Shown in pieces: positions 7,854-16,500 of a stretch of DNA of 64,000 nucleotides. The position numbers and the translations under genes were made by a program. The stretch comes from Streptomyces thermolilacinus SPC6 (GTDB lineage Bacteria; Actinomycetota; Actinomycetes; Streptomycetales; Streptomycetaceae), in NCBI RefSeq assembly GCF_000478605.2, contig NZ_ASHX02000001.1, positions 4,293,001 through 4,357,000 of the forward strand, given 5' to 3'. The number at the start of each line of letters is the position of its first letter. The stretch's first letter is position 1. Below the pieces are notes generated by a model. That model did no database searches and was not told where the DNA came from. It worked only from the letters and a program-made list of their open reading frames with translations.

Positions 7854-10304
7854 GTGTCAGCACCGTGGATGTCGGCCGAGCAGTGGGACAGCATGATGCG
7901 GGCCATCACCGAGTCGAAGTACCAGCTGCTGCTGGGCGCCGGCGCCAGCCTGGACTCCGAGGGGCCGCAGGGGAGGTTGCCCGGTGGCTGGGACCTCGCA
8001 CAGGAGATGGCCACGGCGTTCTCGCTGCCCGGAAATCCGCGCGGGAACCTGCGCCAGGTCTTCTCGATGGCGAAGTCGCGCGTCACGGCGGACGGCCAAA
8101 ACGTCCTGGCCTACATGGCGGACCGCTTCGCCAACTGCACCGCACCGTTGTGGTACGCCGACCTCGTCTCCATCCCATGGCGGTACATCTGGTCGCTGAA
8201 CATCGACGACTCGGTGGAGAACGCCTACAACAAGCAGTTCACCGACCACGCTGCCAAGGAACTCGTCTCCGTCTCCTGGACGGACTCCCACCGCGTGCCA
8301 TCGGGCCACCAGGTCATCCTCGTCCACCTGCACGGTGTCGCCTGGGCGAAGAAGACGGACGACCTCGTCTTCGACATCTCGTCCTACCTGTATGCGGCCA
8401 CCCAGCGCCACCGCTGGCACAACATCTTCGCCGACAGCTACTTGGAGACGCCCACCATCATCCTGGGCGCGAGCCTCAACGACGAGATCGACCTGGAGAA
8501 TGTCCTGGAGAAGGGGCGTGTGCAGAGCGGCTCCGAGCCCTCCGTCATCGTCATGCCGACGATCGACGAGTTCGACAAGGAACGCTTCCGTGGGTGGGGC
8601 CTCATCCCGGTCGAGGCCACGGCCGAGGAGTTCCTCGCCAAGGTCCGGGCCAGCTGGCCGGAGTACTTCCAGCAGGCCGACGTGTCGGCGGACAACCCCA
8701 GCCGCATCAACCCCAACGTGCTGAGCTTCCTGAGCCAGTGGCATCCCGTCCACACGGGCTCCGAGTACCGTCTCGACGACCGGCACGACTTCTACGCCGG
8801 GCACGAACCCCTGTACTCCGACATCCTGCGCGACCTCGACTCACACCGCGTCCTCACCGACAGCGTATTCCGCGAGGCGATGTCAGACGCACCGCAGAAG
8901 GTCGTCTGCCTGACCGGTTCCGCGTTCACAGGGAAGAGCACGATAGCCCTGCGGGTCGCGAGAAGACTCGCGGAACAGAACTGGACGCCGTATCTACTCG
9001 ATCCCGAACTGCGTCCCTCACTGGAGGCCACCCTGTGGTGGCTCAGACAGCATCCGCGGACCCTCCTCATCGTGGAGGGTGCCGCCGACTTCGCGAACGA
9101 CCTCGCCGACATGGCCCTGCGCGCCAAGGAGCGGGGCATCCCTTTCAAGCTGCTGGCCGTGGAACGGCGCTCGCGCGCCCGAGAGGTGCGCCGCAGCTTC
9201 ACGGGCGTGGGGTTCGCCGACGCGGAGGTCTCCGACAAGCTGAAGGACACTGAGATCGAGGCTCTGATCCGGCAGCTCAAGGGCCACGGACGGCTCGGCA
9301 TCGTGGCCGACGCCGGCCACACCGAACAAGTCGAGTATTTCACGCGGAAGCACGGCGGGAACCTCTTCTCGGCGATGTCGAACCTGGAGGAGGCCGACGG
9401 GTTCCGCAGCAGGGTGCGGACGGGGTACTCGCTCCTGACAAGCGAGACCGAACGAGCGGTGTTCCAGGCCGTGTGCATCACCTCCGCCCTCGGTTACGGA
9501 CTGCCGATCGGCGCTGCGGCGTCCGTCTGCGGACTGCCGGCAAGCGAGCTGAACACCCTGCTGCATTCCGAGTCGGTGCTCGCCGACTTCATCCGCGTGG
9601 CCGGGGGACGCCTCCACCCGCGGCACCGGGCGTTTGGCTCGTACATGCTGGAGAACTCCTTCAGCAAGCAGGAGAACTACGCCGTCACCCTGAAACTCGC
9701 CCAGCACTACGGCGTGCAGATCTCCCCGGCGGCCATCGCGTCGCGCACCTTCGCCTACCGCATGGTGCGCCAACTCCTCGATCACGAGATGCTGACCGTG
9801 TGGCTGGGCGTGGAACGCCTGGACGCCTGGTACGAGGCGCTGCAGGAGACGTACGCCTGGAACGCTCGGTACTGGGAGCAGCGGGCCCTTGGAGCGAGCA
9901 AGCGGGGCCGGCATGCCCCGGCCAGTTCGTGGGCCCGGCAGGCCATCGCCCAGCACCGCGACGCGTTCGCGCTGAACACGCTGGCCACCGTGCTGTTCCG
10001 TAGGTACCTCGCCGAGGGCGGGCCGGAAGACGGCAGGACGGAGAACCTGATGGAGGTGGCCGCGTACCTGGAGGAGGCGCGCGCCATGGCAGCCGAGGAC
10101 TCGGAGTACCCGTACATCACCTTCTTCAAGTACACCCTGAACTGGGCGGAACGGGCGAAGAAGGCCAACGGGTCCATCGACAGGCGTATCGTCCGCCGGT
10201 GGGACGACTGGATGCACCTGGTCGACATCTCCCCGATCACGCGTTCGCCGGAGGTCAGGGAGCAGTTGAAGTCGTTCCGCAGGAGGTGGCTCCTGCTGGC
10301 CTAA
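7854..10304 (+). CDS. SIR2-STAND NTPase, putative NAD-depleting defence protein
   Basis: An 816-residue protein joining a SIR2-like NADase domain to a STAND-type NTPase and a helical C-terminal region. SIR2 domain (about 20-260): LLLGAGAS at 25-32, SLNIDDSVENA with Asn116 and Asp118, LHG with His160, and IILGASLNDEI at 202-212; these match the NAD-binding and catalytic motifs of bacterial SIR2-type effectors. NTPase (about 320-560): Walker A GSAFTGKST at 355-363 and Walker B-like TLLIVEGAAD near 403. Residues 570-816 are Ala/Leu-rich helical repeats, a probable sensor region. GTG 7854 is preferred because AAGGGG (7841-7846) lies 7 nt upstream; an ATG at 7773 would add an Arg-rich tail. By family knowledge, SIR2-STAND proteins sense phage proteins and destroy NAD; that role here is inference. 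Confidence 0.8.
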   Translation: MSAPWMSAEQWDSMMRAITESKYQLLLGAGASLDSEGPQGRLPGGWDLAQEMATAFSLPGNPRGNLRQVFSMAKSRVTADGQNVLAYMADRFANCTAPLWYADLVSIPWRYIWSLNIDDSVENAYNKQFTDHAAKELVSVSWTDSHRVPSGHQVILVHLHGVAWAKKTDDLVFDISSYLYAATQRHRWHNIFADSYLETPTIILGASLNDEIDLENVLEKGRVQSGSEPSVIVMPTIDEFDKERFRGWGLIPVEATAEEFLAKVRASWPEYFQQADVSADNPSRINPNVLSFLSQWHPVHTGSEYRLDDRHDFYAGHEPLYSDILRDLDSHRVLTDSVFREAMSDAPQKVVCLTGSAFTGKSTIALRVARRLAEQNWTPYLLDPELRPSLEATLWWLRQHPRTLLIVEGAADFANDLADMALRAKERGIPFKLLAVERRSRAREVRRSFTGVGFADAEVSDKLKDTEIEALIRQLKGHGRLGIVADAGHTEQVEYFTRKHGGNLFSAMSNLEEADGFRSRVRTGYSLLTSETERAVFQAVCITSALGYGLPIGAAASVCGLPASELNTLLHSESVLADFIRVAGGRLHPRHRAFGSYMLENSFSKQENYAVTLKLAQHYGVQISPAAIASRTFAYRMVRQLLDHEMLTVWLGVERLDAWYEALQETYAWNARYWEQRALGASKRGRHAPASSWARQAIAQHRDAFALNTLATVLFRRYLAEGGPEDGRTENLMEVAAYLEEARAMAAEDSEYPYITFFKYTLNWAERAKKANGSIDRRIVRRWDDWMHLVDISPITRSPEVREQLKSFRRRWLLLA

Positions 10305-10325
10305 GGGCCGTCGGCTCCGGTTCGG

Positions 10326-11378
10326 TCAGCCCGCGCTCTCCGACAAGAGCCCGGGCTCCGAGTCGAGAGCCGCCCGGCACACGGCGGCCTGCACGTCCGT
10401 GTAGGCGAGCAGGTAGACGACGCGGATGCGTGATGCCGGGTGGGAGCGGAAGTAGCTCACCGTCGCGGCCAGCAGAGCGTCCACGGTCTTTCCGAGGTCG
10501 CTGTTACCGCCGCCGGTCCCCAGGAGCGGCAGCACCACCGAGCGCAACGGCTCGCCCGCGGCGGCCAGCCGGTCCACCTCGGCGAGGACGTTGCGCACGC
10601 ACCGCTCCAGGTCGATGACCTGCCGGTACCCCGAGCCGGGTTCTCCCTCCACGGCTGCGACATGCAGGATACGCCGGACCTGGTGGCTTTCCTGCAGCTC
10701 GCCCGGCCCTGTGACCAGCACGGATCCCGCCGTCACATGGGAACGGCCCGCCATGCGCTCGGCCAGCTCCAGGGCGATGGTGTCGTGTACCAGATGGCCT
10801 GCGTCGTCCCGGCGGCCGCCGTGGTAGCGGATCGTCGCCGAGAGGGTGGGTTCGTCCACGCGTGACATCTCCATCCGCGTGTTCTCGGAGTTGACCCACA
10901 CGTCCGTCCCCAGCACGTTGGCGACGTTCCCAGTGATCATCCCGATGCGGTGGCGCCGGTCGCCCTGCAGCGGCAGCTCGTACCGGGTGCACTGGAGGAC
11001 GGGCCGTGCAGTGTCCTCCGCCGGCCGCTGCTGCGACAGTTGCCTGCGCAGCGCGGTGTTCTCCCGAGTTGCCTTCTTCAGCTCCGCCGCGACCTCGTCC
11101 AGACGCCGGGTCTTGCTGAGCCATGTGAACGACACCAGCAGGAAGAAGGCGGCGAATCCGGCGGCCCCGCCGATCCCGAAGCCCAAGGCCCGACCCTCGG
11201 TCATCGAGTCCGGGAAGGCGGAGAACAGGAAGAGGGCAGCCGCCAGGGAGTACAAAAGGATCACCGGCAGCTGGAGAGAGTACTGCCTCCCCGCCCGGTC
11301 CGGCGCGGAGGACCAGATGTGCAGGGCGATGCCGGAGACACAGAGAACGGCAGTGGTGGAGAGCTGCAGCGGACTCAT
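10326..11378 (-). CDS. Membrane-anchored macro-domain protein
   Basis: A 350-residue protein with three predicted membrane helices (about 5-22, 33-53, 66-87), a charged coiled-coil (88-118, with RRLDEVAAELKKATREN) and a cytoplasmic macro domain (about 143-340). Macro features: IGMITGNVANVLGTDVWVNS, ATIRYHGG, the GSVLVTGPGEL loop at 208-218, ILHVAAV, and VVLPLLGTGGGN at 271-282. Loop 1 reads VNSENT, not the VNAAN...GGG of ADP-ribosyl hydrolases, so binding without hydrolysis is possible. ATG 11378 follows AAGGAG by 9 nt. It converges with the SIR2-STAND gene with 21 bp between stops, so they are not one operon. Likely role: binding ADP-ribose or a related nucleotide at the membrane; function unproven. 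Confidence 0.75.
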   Translation of the reverse strand: MSPLQLSTTAVLCVSGIALHIWSSAPDRAGRQYSLQLPVILLYSLAAALFLFSAFPDSMTEGRALGFGIGGAAGFAAFFLLVSFTWLSKTRRLDEVAAELKKATRENTALRRQLSQQRPAEDTARPVLQCTRYELPLQGDRRHRIGMITGNVANVLGTDVWVNSENTRMEMSRVDEPTLSATIRYHGGRRDDAGHLVHDTIALELAERMAGRSHVTAGSVLVTGPGELQESHQVRRILHVAAVEGEPGSGYRQVIDLERCVRNVLAEVDRLAAAGEPLRSVVLPLLGTGGGNSDLGKTVDALLAATVSYFRSHPASRIRVVYLLAYTDVQAAVCRAALDSEPGLLSESAG

Positions 11379-11497
11379 CGGCCCCGACTCCTTTGTCACG
11401 TCACTGAACGGTCGATCGCTGTGCGGCACAGCCGGCCTTGCCTCCGAGCATATGCTGTGCGGTGAAGAGCCAACTCGGATCGAGTCCATCAACGCCC

Positions 11498-11866
11498 TTA
11501 GTTGTACCAGCACTTGGCGACTGTCCGACTCGCGAGGGCCGGCTGCCATCCGGGTCCGTTGTCGGCGCGGTTGTGCGGCGCCTCTTGGAGGAGGTCCGCC
11601 GTCCGAACGTCCACGGCGAGCCGCAGGCCCCGGGCGACCGCCCACAGCACCAACCCGGCCAGGAGCAGGTTGCGGATCAGGATGAGGAAGGAAACGCCGG
11701 CCCTCGGGTCGTCCGGCTGCCCGACACGCGGCACACGGATATGGCGGTGTCTCCACCTCGCCGGTGGCCCCGCCAACTGCTTCGTCGGGGCAGCACTCCA
11801 TACCTGAGCCACCGTGTCACGGCCCTCCGGGAGGGGTGAGTACCACACCTGGGTAGTCATGCTCAT
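11498..11866 (-). CDS. Small membrane protein, hypothetical
   Basis: A 122-residue frame with one clear membrane helix (about 58-79: LILIRNLLLAGLVLWAVARG). The N-terminal 55 residues are polar, basic and Trp/Pro-containing; the tail is polar and ends in WYN. Third codon positions are almost all G or C through the helix, as in real genes here. ATG 11866 or ATG 11860 could be used; neither has a good ribosome site. It is divergent from the membrane protein at 11894. I do not recognise the family. Confidence 0.5.
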   Translation of the reverse strand: MSMTTQVWYSPLPEGRDTVAQVWSAAPTKQLAGPPARWRHRHIRVPRVGQPDDPRAGVSFLILIRNLLLAGLVLWAVARGLRLAVDVRTADLLQEAPHNRADNGPGWQPALASRTVAKCWYN

Positions 11867-11893
11867 GTTCGAGCAGCGGGGAGCTGGTGGGGT

Positions 11894-12259
11894 GTGGGGA
11901 TGAGCGTGAACGACACCACACCCGTGGCCCCCGTCGGGCCCCTCTCCGCTCGCGCGCTGCGGAGGATCTCCCTGCTCTGCGCCCTCGCGCTGCCGCCGCT
12001 GTGGCTGGTCGCCTGGCTCGTGCCGCTGTCCGGGGAGACGGGTGGGCGCTGCGTGACGTACGGGGGCAACTGCGGCGGTCTCTGGCCGGAGGGAACGCCC
12101 TGGTTCAGTTTCGCCGTCGTCGCCGTCGCCTGCTGCGTGGCCCTGCTCACGCCCGACCGGGGCGGCCGTACCGCTGTTCTGCGGCGGGCCGCCCTGGCCG
12201 CGCAGCTCTTGATCTCGGCCGTCGCCGTCCTGTGGGTCCTCACCTGGGCCACCGCCTGA
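11894..12259 (+). CDS. Small integral membrane protein, hypothetical
   Basis: A 121-residue protein with three hydrophobic segments: LLCALALPPLWLVAWLVPL, FSFAVVAVACCVALL and LAAQLLISAVAVLWVLTW. A Cys/Gly-rich loop (RCVTYGGNCGG) lies after the first helix, probably outside. GTG 11894 is 10 nt after GGGGAG (11878-11883); ATG 11900 is the alternative. Monocistronic. No function can be assigned. Confidence 0.6.
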   Translation: MGMSVNDTTPVAPVGPLSARALRRISLLCALALPPLWLVAWLVPLSGETGGRCVTYGGNCGGLWPEGTPWFSFAVVAVACCVALLTPDRGGRTAVLRRAALAAQLLISAVAVLWVLTWATA

Positions 12260-12329
12260 CCGGAGGGCAACCGTCCGGGCCGTCCTCGCGTCGTACGCAT
12301 GTACGGGGACGAGGCGAGGGGGCCGGCTG

Positions 12330-12734
12330 GTGTTCAGGTGGAGTGCGAGGGCGTGGCGCGGGCGGGTCGCGGGCGGGGTGGCCGTGGTCGTCGCCGCCGG
12401 GGTGCTCGGGGTCGCCGGGCCGGGGGTGGCCGACGCGGAGGCCGCGCGGCTCGCGGGCTGCCCCGGGCGGCTCGCCAAGACCGTCAAGTTCGCCACCGGG
12501 GAGCTTCGGGTCTACAAGAACCGCCAGTACGCCTGCGCCGTCACCGTCGCCGAACCGGGCGCCCGCCGCCCCATGTCCGTCACCCTCCAGCCGCGCGGCG
12601 GCCGGGCCCTCGCCGACACCGGCAAGTTCACCCGGCAGGCCGGGCCCGTCACCGTCCACGCCCTCAACCGCTGCGTCCGCGCCACCGGCGCCGTCTCCGG
12701 ACGCGGCGGCGCCACCGGCTGGATCCTCTGCTGA
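12330..12734 (+). CDS. Secreted small Cys-containing protein, hypothetical
   Basis: A 134-residue protein with a signal peptide (about 1-36, Val/Ala core ending GVADAEA) and a mature part with four Cys (44, 69, 115, 134) spaced as two possible disulfides. The mature part is basic and beta-rich (VKFATGELRVYKNRQYACAV), resembling small secreted Streptomyces proteins of unknown role. The GTG start at 12330 directly begins the signal peptide. No operon partner. Confidence 0.6.
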   Translation: MFRWSARAWRGRVAGGVAVVVAAGVLGVAGPGVADAEAARLAGCPGRLAKTVKFATGELRVYKNRQYACAVTVAEPGARRPMSVTLQPRGGRALADTGKFTRQAGPVTVHALNRCVRATGAVSGRGGATGWILC

Positions 12735-12858
12735 TGGCCGTGCCCTGACCGTCCCTCGCCCGACGCTCCGCCACCCCCGCTCGGCCAGGGGCTGGTCAGG
12801 GACCCGCGCGCACCGCTAGGTTCACCGCGACCGCAACGAACCCAGTGGAAGGCAGCGC

Positions 12859-14283
12859 ATGCGCACGACGCTCAGATGGCTGCTGTCGCTCGTGGTGCTC
12901 ATAGGCACCTTGGGCACGGCCGGGACGGCCACCGCCGCCGGACAGGACAGCGCAGGGCCGGACATCAAGGACCGCGTCCTCGCGATCCCCGGCATGTCCC
13001 TGATCGAGGAGAAGCCCTACCCCGGCTATCGCTTCTTCGTCCTCAACTACACCCAGCCGGTGGACCACCGCCGCCCCGGCAAGGGGACCTTCGAGCAGCG
13101 CCTCACCCTGCTTCACAAGGACACCAACCGCCCGACGGTGTTCTTCACCAGCGGCTACGGCCTCAACACCAATCCGCGCCGCGCCGAGCCGACCCGGATC
13201 ATCGACGGCAACCAGGTCTCGCTGGAGTACCGCTACTTCACCCCGTCCCGCCCCCAGCCCGCCGACTGGTCGAAGCTGGACATCTGGCAGGCAGCGTCCG
13301 ACCAGCACCGTCTGTTCACCGCGCTGAAGAAGGTGTACGACCGCAAGTGGGTCGCCACCGGCGGCTCCAAGGGCGGCATGACCGCCACGTACTACGAGCG
13401 GTTCTACCCGCGCGACATGGACGCCGTCGTCGCGTACGTCGCGCCGAACGACGTCGTCAACCGCGAGGACTCCGCGTACGACCGGTTCTTCGAGAACGTC
13501 GGCAGCGAGGAGTGCCGCGCCCGGCTGAACGCCCTCCAGCGCGAGGCCCTCGTCCGCCGCGAGCCGCTCCAGAAGAAGTACCAGGAGTGGGCCGCCGCCG
13601 AGGGCGCCACCTTCCACACGGTCGGCGGCATCGACAAGGCGTACGAGGCCGTCGTCCTCGACTTCGTCTGGGCCTTCTGGCAGTACTGGGGCGAGCAGGA
13701 CTGCGCGACCGTCCCGGCCGCCGCGACCGCCACGGACGACGCCGTGTACGACACCATCGACACGTACTCCGGCTGGTCCTTCTACACCGACCAGGGCCTG
13801 GAGCCGTACACCCCGTACTACTACCAGGCCGCCACCGAGCTGGGCTCGCCCAGCCTGCGCCTGCCGCACCTCGACGGCCTCAGCCGCTACGGCTACCAGC
13901 CCGCGCACGCCTTCGTGCCGGACGACATCCCGGTGCGGTTCAAGCCGTGGGCGATGCGCGACGTGGACACGTGGGTCCGCCACAACGCCGAGCGCATGCT
14001 GTTCGTCAACGGTGAGCGCGACCCGTGGAGCGCCGAGCCGTTCCGCGTGGACCGCGGCGCGAAGGACAGCTACGTCTTGACCGCGCCCGGCGCCAACCAC
14101 GGCGCGAACATCGCGGGCCTGAAGGAGCGGGAGCGTGACCTCGCCACGGCGAAGCTCCTGGAGTGGACGGGCGTCGCCTCGGCCGCCGTCAAGGCCGACC
14201 CGGACCGCGCGGCGCCGCTCGCCCGCTTCGACGCGCGCCTCGACAAGCGCGACGTCCAGCGCGGGCCGCGCCTCCTTCCGTGA
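12859..14283 (+). CDS. Secreted S37-family prolyl tri/tetrapeptidyl aminopeptidase
   Basis: A 474-residue secreted serine peptidase of MEROPS family S37 (PS-10 type), an alpha/beta hydrolase that removes N-terminal tri- or tetrapeptides. Residues 1 to about 27 are the signal peptide. The nucleophile is in TGGSKGGMTA (Ser at about 171), the Asp in NGERDPW (Asp388) and the His in GANHGAN (His414). The order and spacing fit the family, and the length is usual. ATG 12859 follows GGAAGG. Expected role: last steps of extracellular protein digestion. It ends at a strong hairpin shared with the convergent GH3 gene. Confidence 0.9.
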   Translation: MRTTLRWLLSLVVLIGTLGTAGTATAAGQDSAGPDIKDRVLAIPGMSLIEEKPYPGYRFFVLNYTQPVDHRRPGKGTFEQRLTLLHKDTNRPTVFFTSGYGLNTNPRRAEPTRIIDGNQVSLEYRYFTPSRPQPADWSKLDIWQAASDQHRLFTALKKVYDRKWVATGGSKGGMTATYYERFYPRDMDAVVAYVAPNDVVNREDSAYDRFFENVGSEECRARLNALQREALVRREPLQKKYQEWAAAEGATFHTVGGIDKAYEAVVLDFVWAFWQYWGEQDCATVPAAATATDDAVYDTIDTYSGWSFYTDQGLEPYTPYYYQAATELGSPSLRLPHLDGLSRYGYQPAHAFVPDDIPVRFKPWAMRDVDTWVRHNAERMLFVNGERDPWSAEPFRVDRGAKDSYVLTAPGANHGANIAGLKERERDLATAKLLEWTGVASAAVKADPDRAAPLARFDARLDKRDVQRGPRLLP

Positions 14284-14305
14284 CACCAGCGGTACGCCCG
14301 TGAAC

Positions 14306-14344
14306 GGGGTGCGGGTCCGGCAGCGGATGCCGGGCCCGCACCCC
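14306..14344. terminator. 17-bp hairpin between convergent S37 and GH3 genes
   Basis: Arms 14306-14322 and 14328-14344, loop GCGGA, one T-G wobble. It sits 23 bp after the peptidase stop and 38 bp before the GH3 stop, so it can serve both strands. Confidence 0.7.
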
Positions 14345-14381
14345 GCACGCGTCCGACGGGGCCCGTCGGCACGCGGGGCCG

Positions 14382-16238
14382 TCAGTACGACAGGCCGTAC
14401 CCGATCGGGTAGAGCTCCCGTGACGGGTCGTCGGCGCGCTGCACCGGCACCGGAAGGCGGCCCTCCGGCCGGGCCCGGCCCGCGATGACCCGGGCGGCGG
14501 CCCGCATCTCCACGTCCGTCCACGCGTACGTGACGAGCGTGGCACGCTGGCCCGTCAGCCGGGCGATGTCGTACGGGTTGCGGATCGCGACCGTGATCAC
14601 CGGGACGCCCGTGGCGACGAGCCGTGCGACGAGGGTGCGCTGCGCGCTGGTCGCCGACACGTTGTACGTGCCCACGACCACCGCGTCCTTGCCGGACGCC
14701 GCCGCGACGGCCTGCTCGATGCGGGCGGCGGTGGGGGCGGTGCCGGTGGACAGGGCGGTCGCGGTGAACCCCAGCTCGCCGAGGGCCGCCGCGAGCGTCG
14801 TGGTCGGCGGGCCCGTCGTGCCGGACGGCGATGCCGGGTCGGCGCCGACGACCAGCAGCTCCCGGTGGGTGAGCCGGTTGAGCGGCAGCAGCCCGCCCTC
14901 GTTGAGCAGCAGCGTCGTCGTGGCGTCCGCGATCCGGTCGGCCGCGTCGAGGTGCGCCTGCTTGCCGACGACCCGGTCCACCTCGTCGTGCGTCGTGTAC
15001 GGGTCGCGCAGCAGGCCCAGCTTCGCCTTGAGCCGCAGAATGCGGAGAATCGATTCGTCGAGGCGGGCCTCGGACAGCTCCCCGCCGCGTACGGCGTCCA
15101 GCACCGCGTTCCAGGCGAGGTCCAGGTCCGGCGGGTTGAGCAGCTGGTCGCAGCCCGCCTTGAGGGCCAGTACGGGCACCCGGTCGTCGCCGTACTTGGT
15201 GCGCACGCCCTCCATGCCGAGCGAGTCGGTCACCACCACCCCGTCGTAGCCGAGGCGTTCGCGCAGGATGCCCGTCAGGATGGGCCGCGACAGGGTCGCC
15301 GGGTCCTCCGACGGGTCGAGGGACGGGACGACGATGTGCGCGGTCATGATCGAGTCGATCCCGGCGGCGATCGCGGACCGGAACGGCGGCGCGTCGAGCG
15401 TCTCCCACTGCTCGCGCGTGTGGTGGATGTACGGCAGCTTCGTGTGGCTGTCGTCGGTCGTGTCGCCGTGGCCGGGGAAGTGCTTGGCCGTCGCCGCTAC
15501 CTTGGCGCCCTGGTAGCCCTTCACCTGCGCGGCGACCAGCCGGGCCACGGCCTGCGGGTCGGCGCCGAAGGACCGTACGCCGATGACGGGGTTGGCCGGG
15601 TTGACGTTCACGTCGGCGACGGGCGCGTAGTTCTGGCGGATGCCGAGCGCGGCCAGTTCGGCGCCCGCGATGTGCGCGGCCCTGCGGGCGACGTCCCTGG
15701 CGCCGCACGCGCCGAGCGCCATCGCGCCGGGCATCAGCGTCGCGGGCTCGCCGACGCGGGCGACGATGCCGTGCTCCTGGTCGGTGGAGATCAGTACGGG
15801 TACGGGCGTGGGCTGGGCGAGCGCGGCGCGCTGGATGCCGTTGGACAGGTCGGCGATCTGGTGCGGGTCGCGGGTGTTGCGCGCCCACGCGAAGTAGATG
15901 ATCCCGCCGACGTGGTACTTGGCGACCAGTTCGGCCGCGGTGCGGACGCCGATCTCGCGGAGGTTGGCGTCGATGTCGGCCTGGTCGGGGTGGGTGGCGG
16001 AGTGCCCGTACACCCGCATGACGAACAGCTGGCCGACCTTTTCCTCCAGGCTCATGCGCGCGACGATCCGCGCGAGCGCCCGCTCTTGGGCGCCGGTGTC
16101 CTGGGGGGCGGGGTCCTGGGCGGTGCTGGGGAGCGGGTCGGTGGTGGACCGCGGGAGGGCGAACCCGGTGGTGGCGGCCGCCGCGGTGGCGGTGGCGGCG
16201 GCGAGGACGGTGCGTCTGGTGGTGGCGCGGTGGTGCAC
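14382..16238 (-). CDS. Secreted glycoside hydrolase family 3 (beta-N-acetylhexosaminidase-like)
   Basis: A 618-residue GH3 enzyme with an N-terminal TIM barrel and a C-terminal domain of the GH3_C type. The NagZ-type catalytic motif KHFPGHGDTTDDSHTKLP is present, and the nucleophile Asp338 lies in VVVTDSLGM. The N-terminus has a twin-arginine-like signal (TTRRTVLAAATATAAA), suggesting Tat export. GTG 16238 is preferred to an ATG at 16286 because GGAAGGAG sits just upstream and the Tat signal begins there. Likely substrate: N-acetylglucosamine-containing wall or chitin fragments. A GGAAACTTCC word lies 37-46 bp upstream of the start. Confidence 0.88.
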   Translation of the reverse strand: MHHRATTRRTVLAAATATAAAATTGFALPRSTTDPLPSTAQDPAPQDTGAQERALARIVARMSLEEKVGQLFVMRVYGHSATHPDQADIDANLREIGVRTAAELVAKYHVGGIIYFAWARNTRDPHQIADLSNGIQRAALAQPTPVPVLISTDQEHGIVARVGEPATLMPGAMALGACGARDVARRAAHIAGAELAALGIRQNYAPVADVNVNPANPVIGVRSFGADPQAVARLVAAQVKGYQGAKVAATAKHFPGHGDTTDDSHTKLPYIHHTREQWETLDAPPFRSAIAAGIDSIMTAHIVVPSLDPSEDPATLSRPILTGILRERLGYDGVVVTDSLGMEGVRTKYGDDRVPVLALKAGCDQLLNPPDLDLAWNAVLDAVRGGELSEARLDESILRILRLKAKLGLLRDPYTTHDEVDRVVGKQAHLDAADRIADATTTLLLNEGGLLPLNRLTHRELLVVGADPASPSGTTGPPTTTLAAALGELGFTATALSTGTAPTAARIEQAVAAASGKDAVVVGTYNVSATSAQRTLVARLVATGVPVITVAIRNPYDIARLTGQRATLVTYAWTDVEMRAAARVIAGRARPEGRLPVPVQRADDPSRELYPIGYGLSY

Positions 16239-16500
16239 TGGTGCTCCTTCCGGCCGAGCGGGACGTGGGATGAAGGAAACTTCCAAGGAGTCACACGTAG
16301 GCGAAAGTAACTACCAGGTCAAGCACACGCGCACACCCGCCCGTCCCCACCACCCGCCTGCCGTGCCCGGCCGGCCCGTGGTCCGAAGGCCCGCCCCGGC
16401 CCCCTTCGCGGCCGTGACCGGCGCTGTCCTCGCCCCCTGGCCTGCGGAGCCGTGGCGGTGGCGGGCCCGGCGACGGTGGCGGTGAGGGGCCCGGTGACGG

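Noticed and set aside
7854..11378. Treating the SIR2-STAND and macro genes as one operon
   Set aside because: They point toward each other, so they cannot share a transcript. The link is only by position and chemistry.
12796..15888. Long minus-strand frame across the S37 and GH3 genes
   Set aside because: Antisense to one real gene and out of frame with the other; the composition is Arg/Gly/Ala-rich with no motif.
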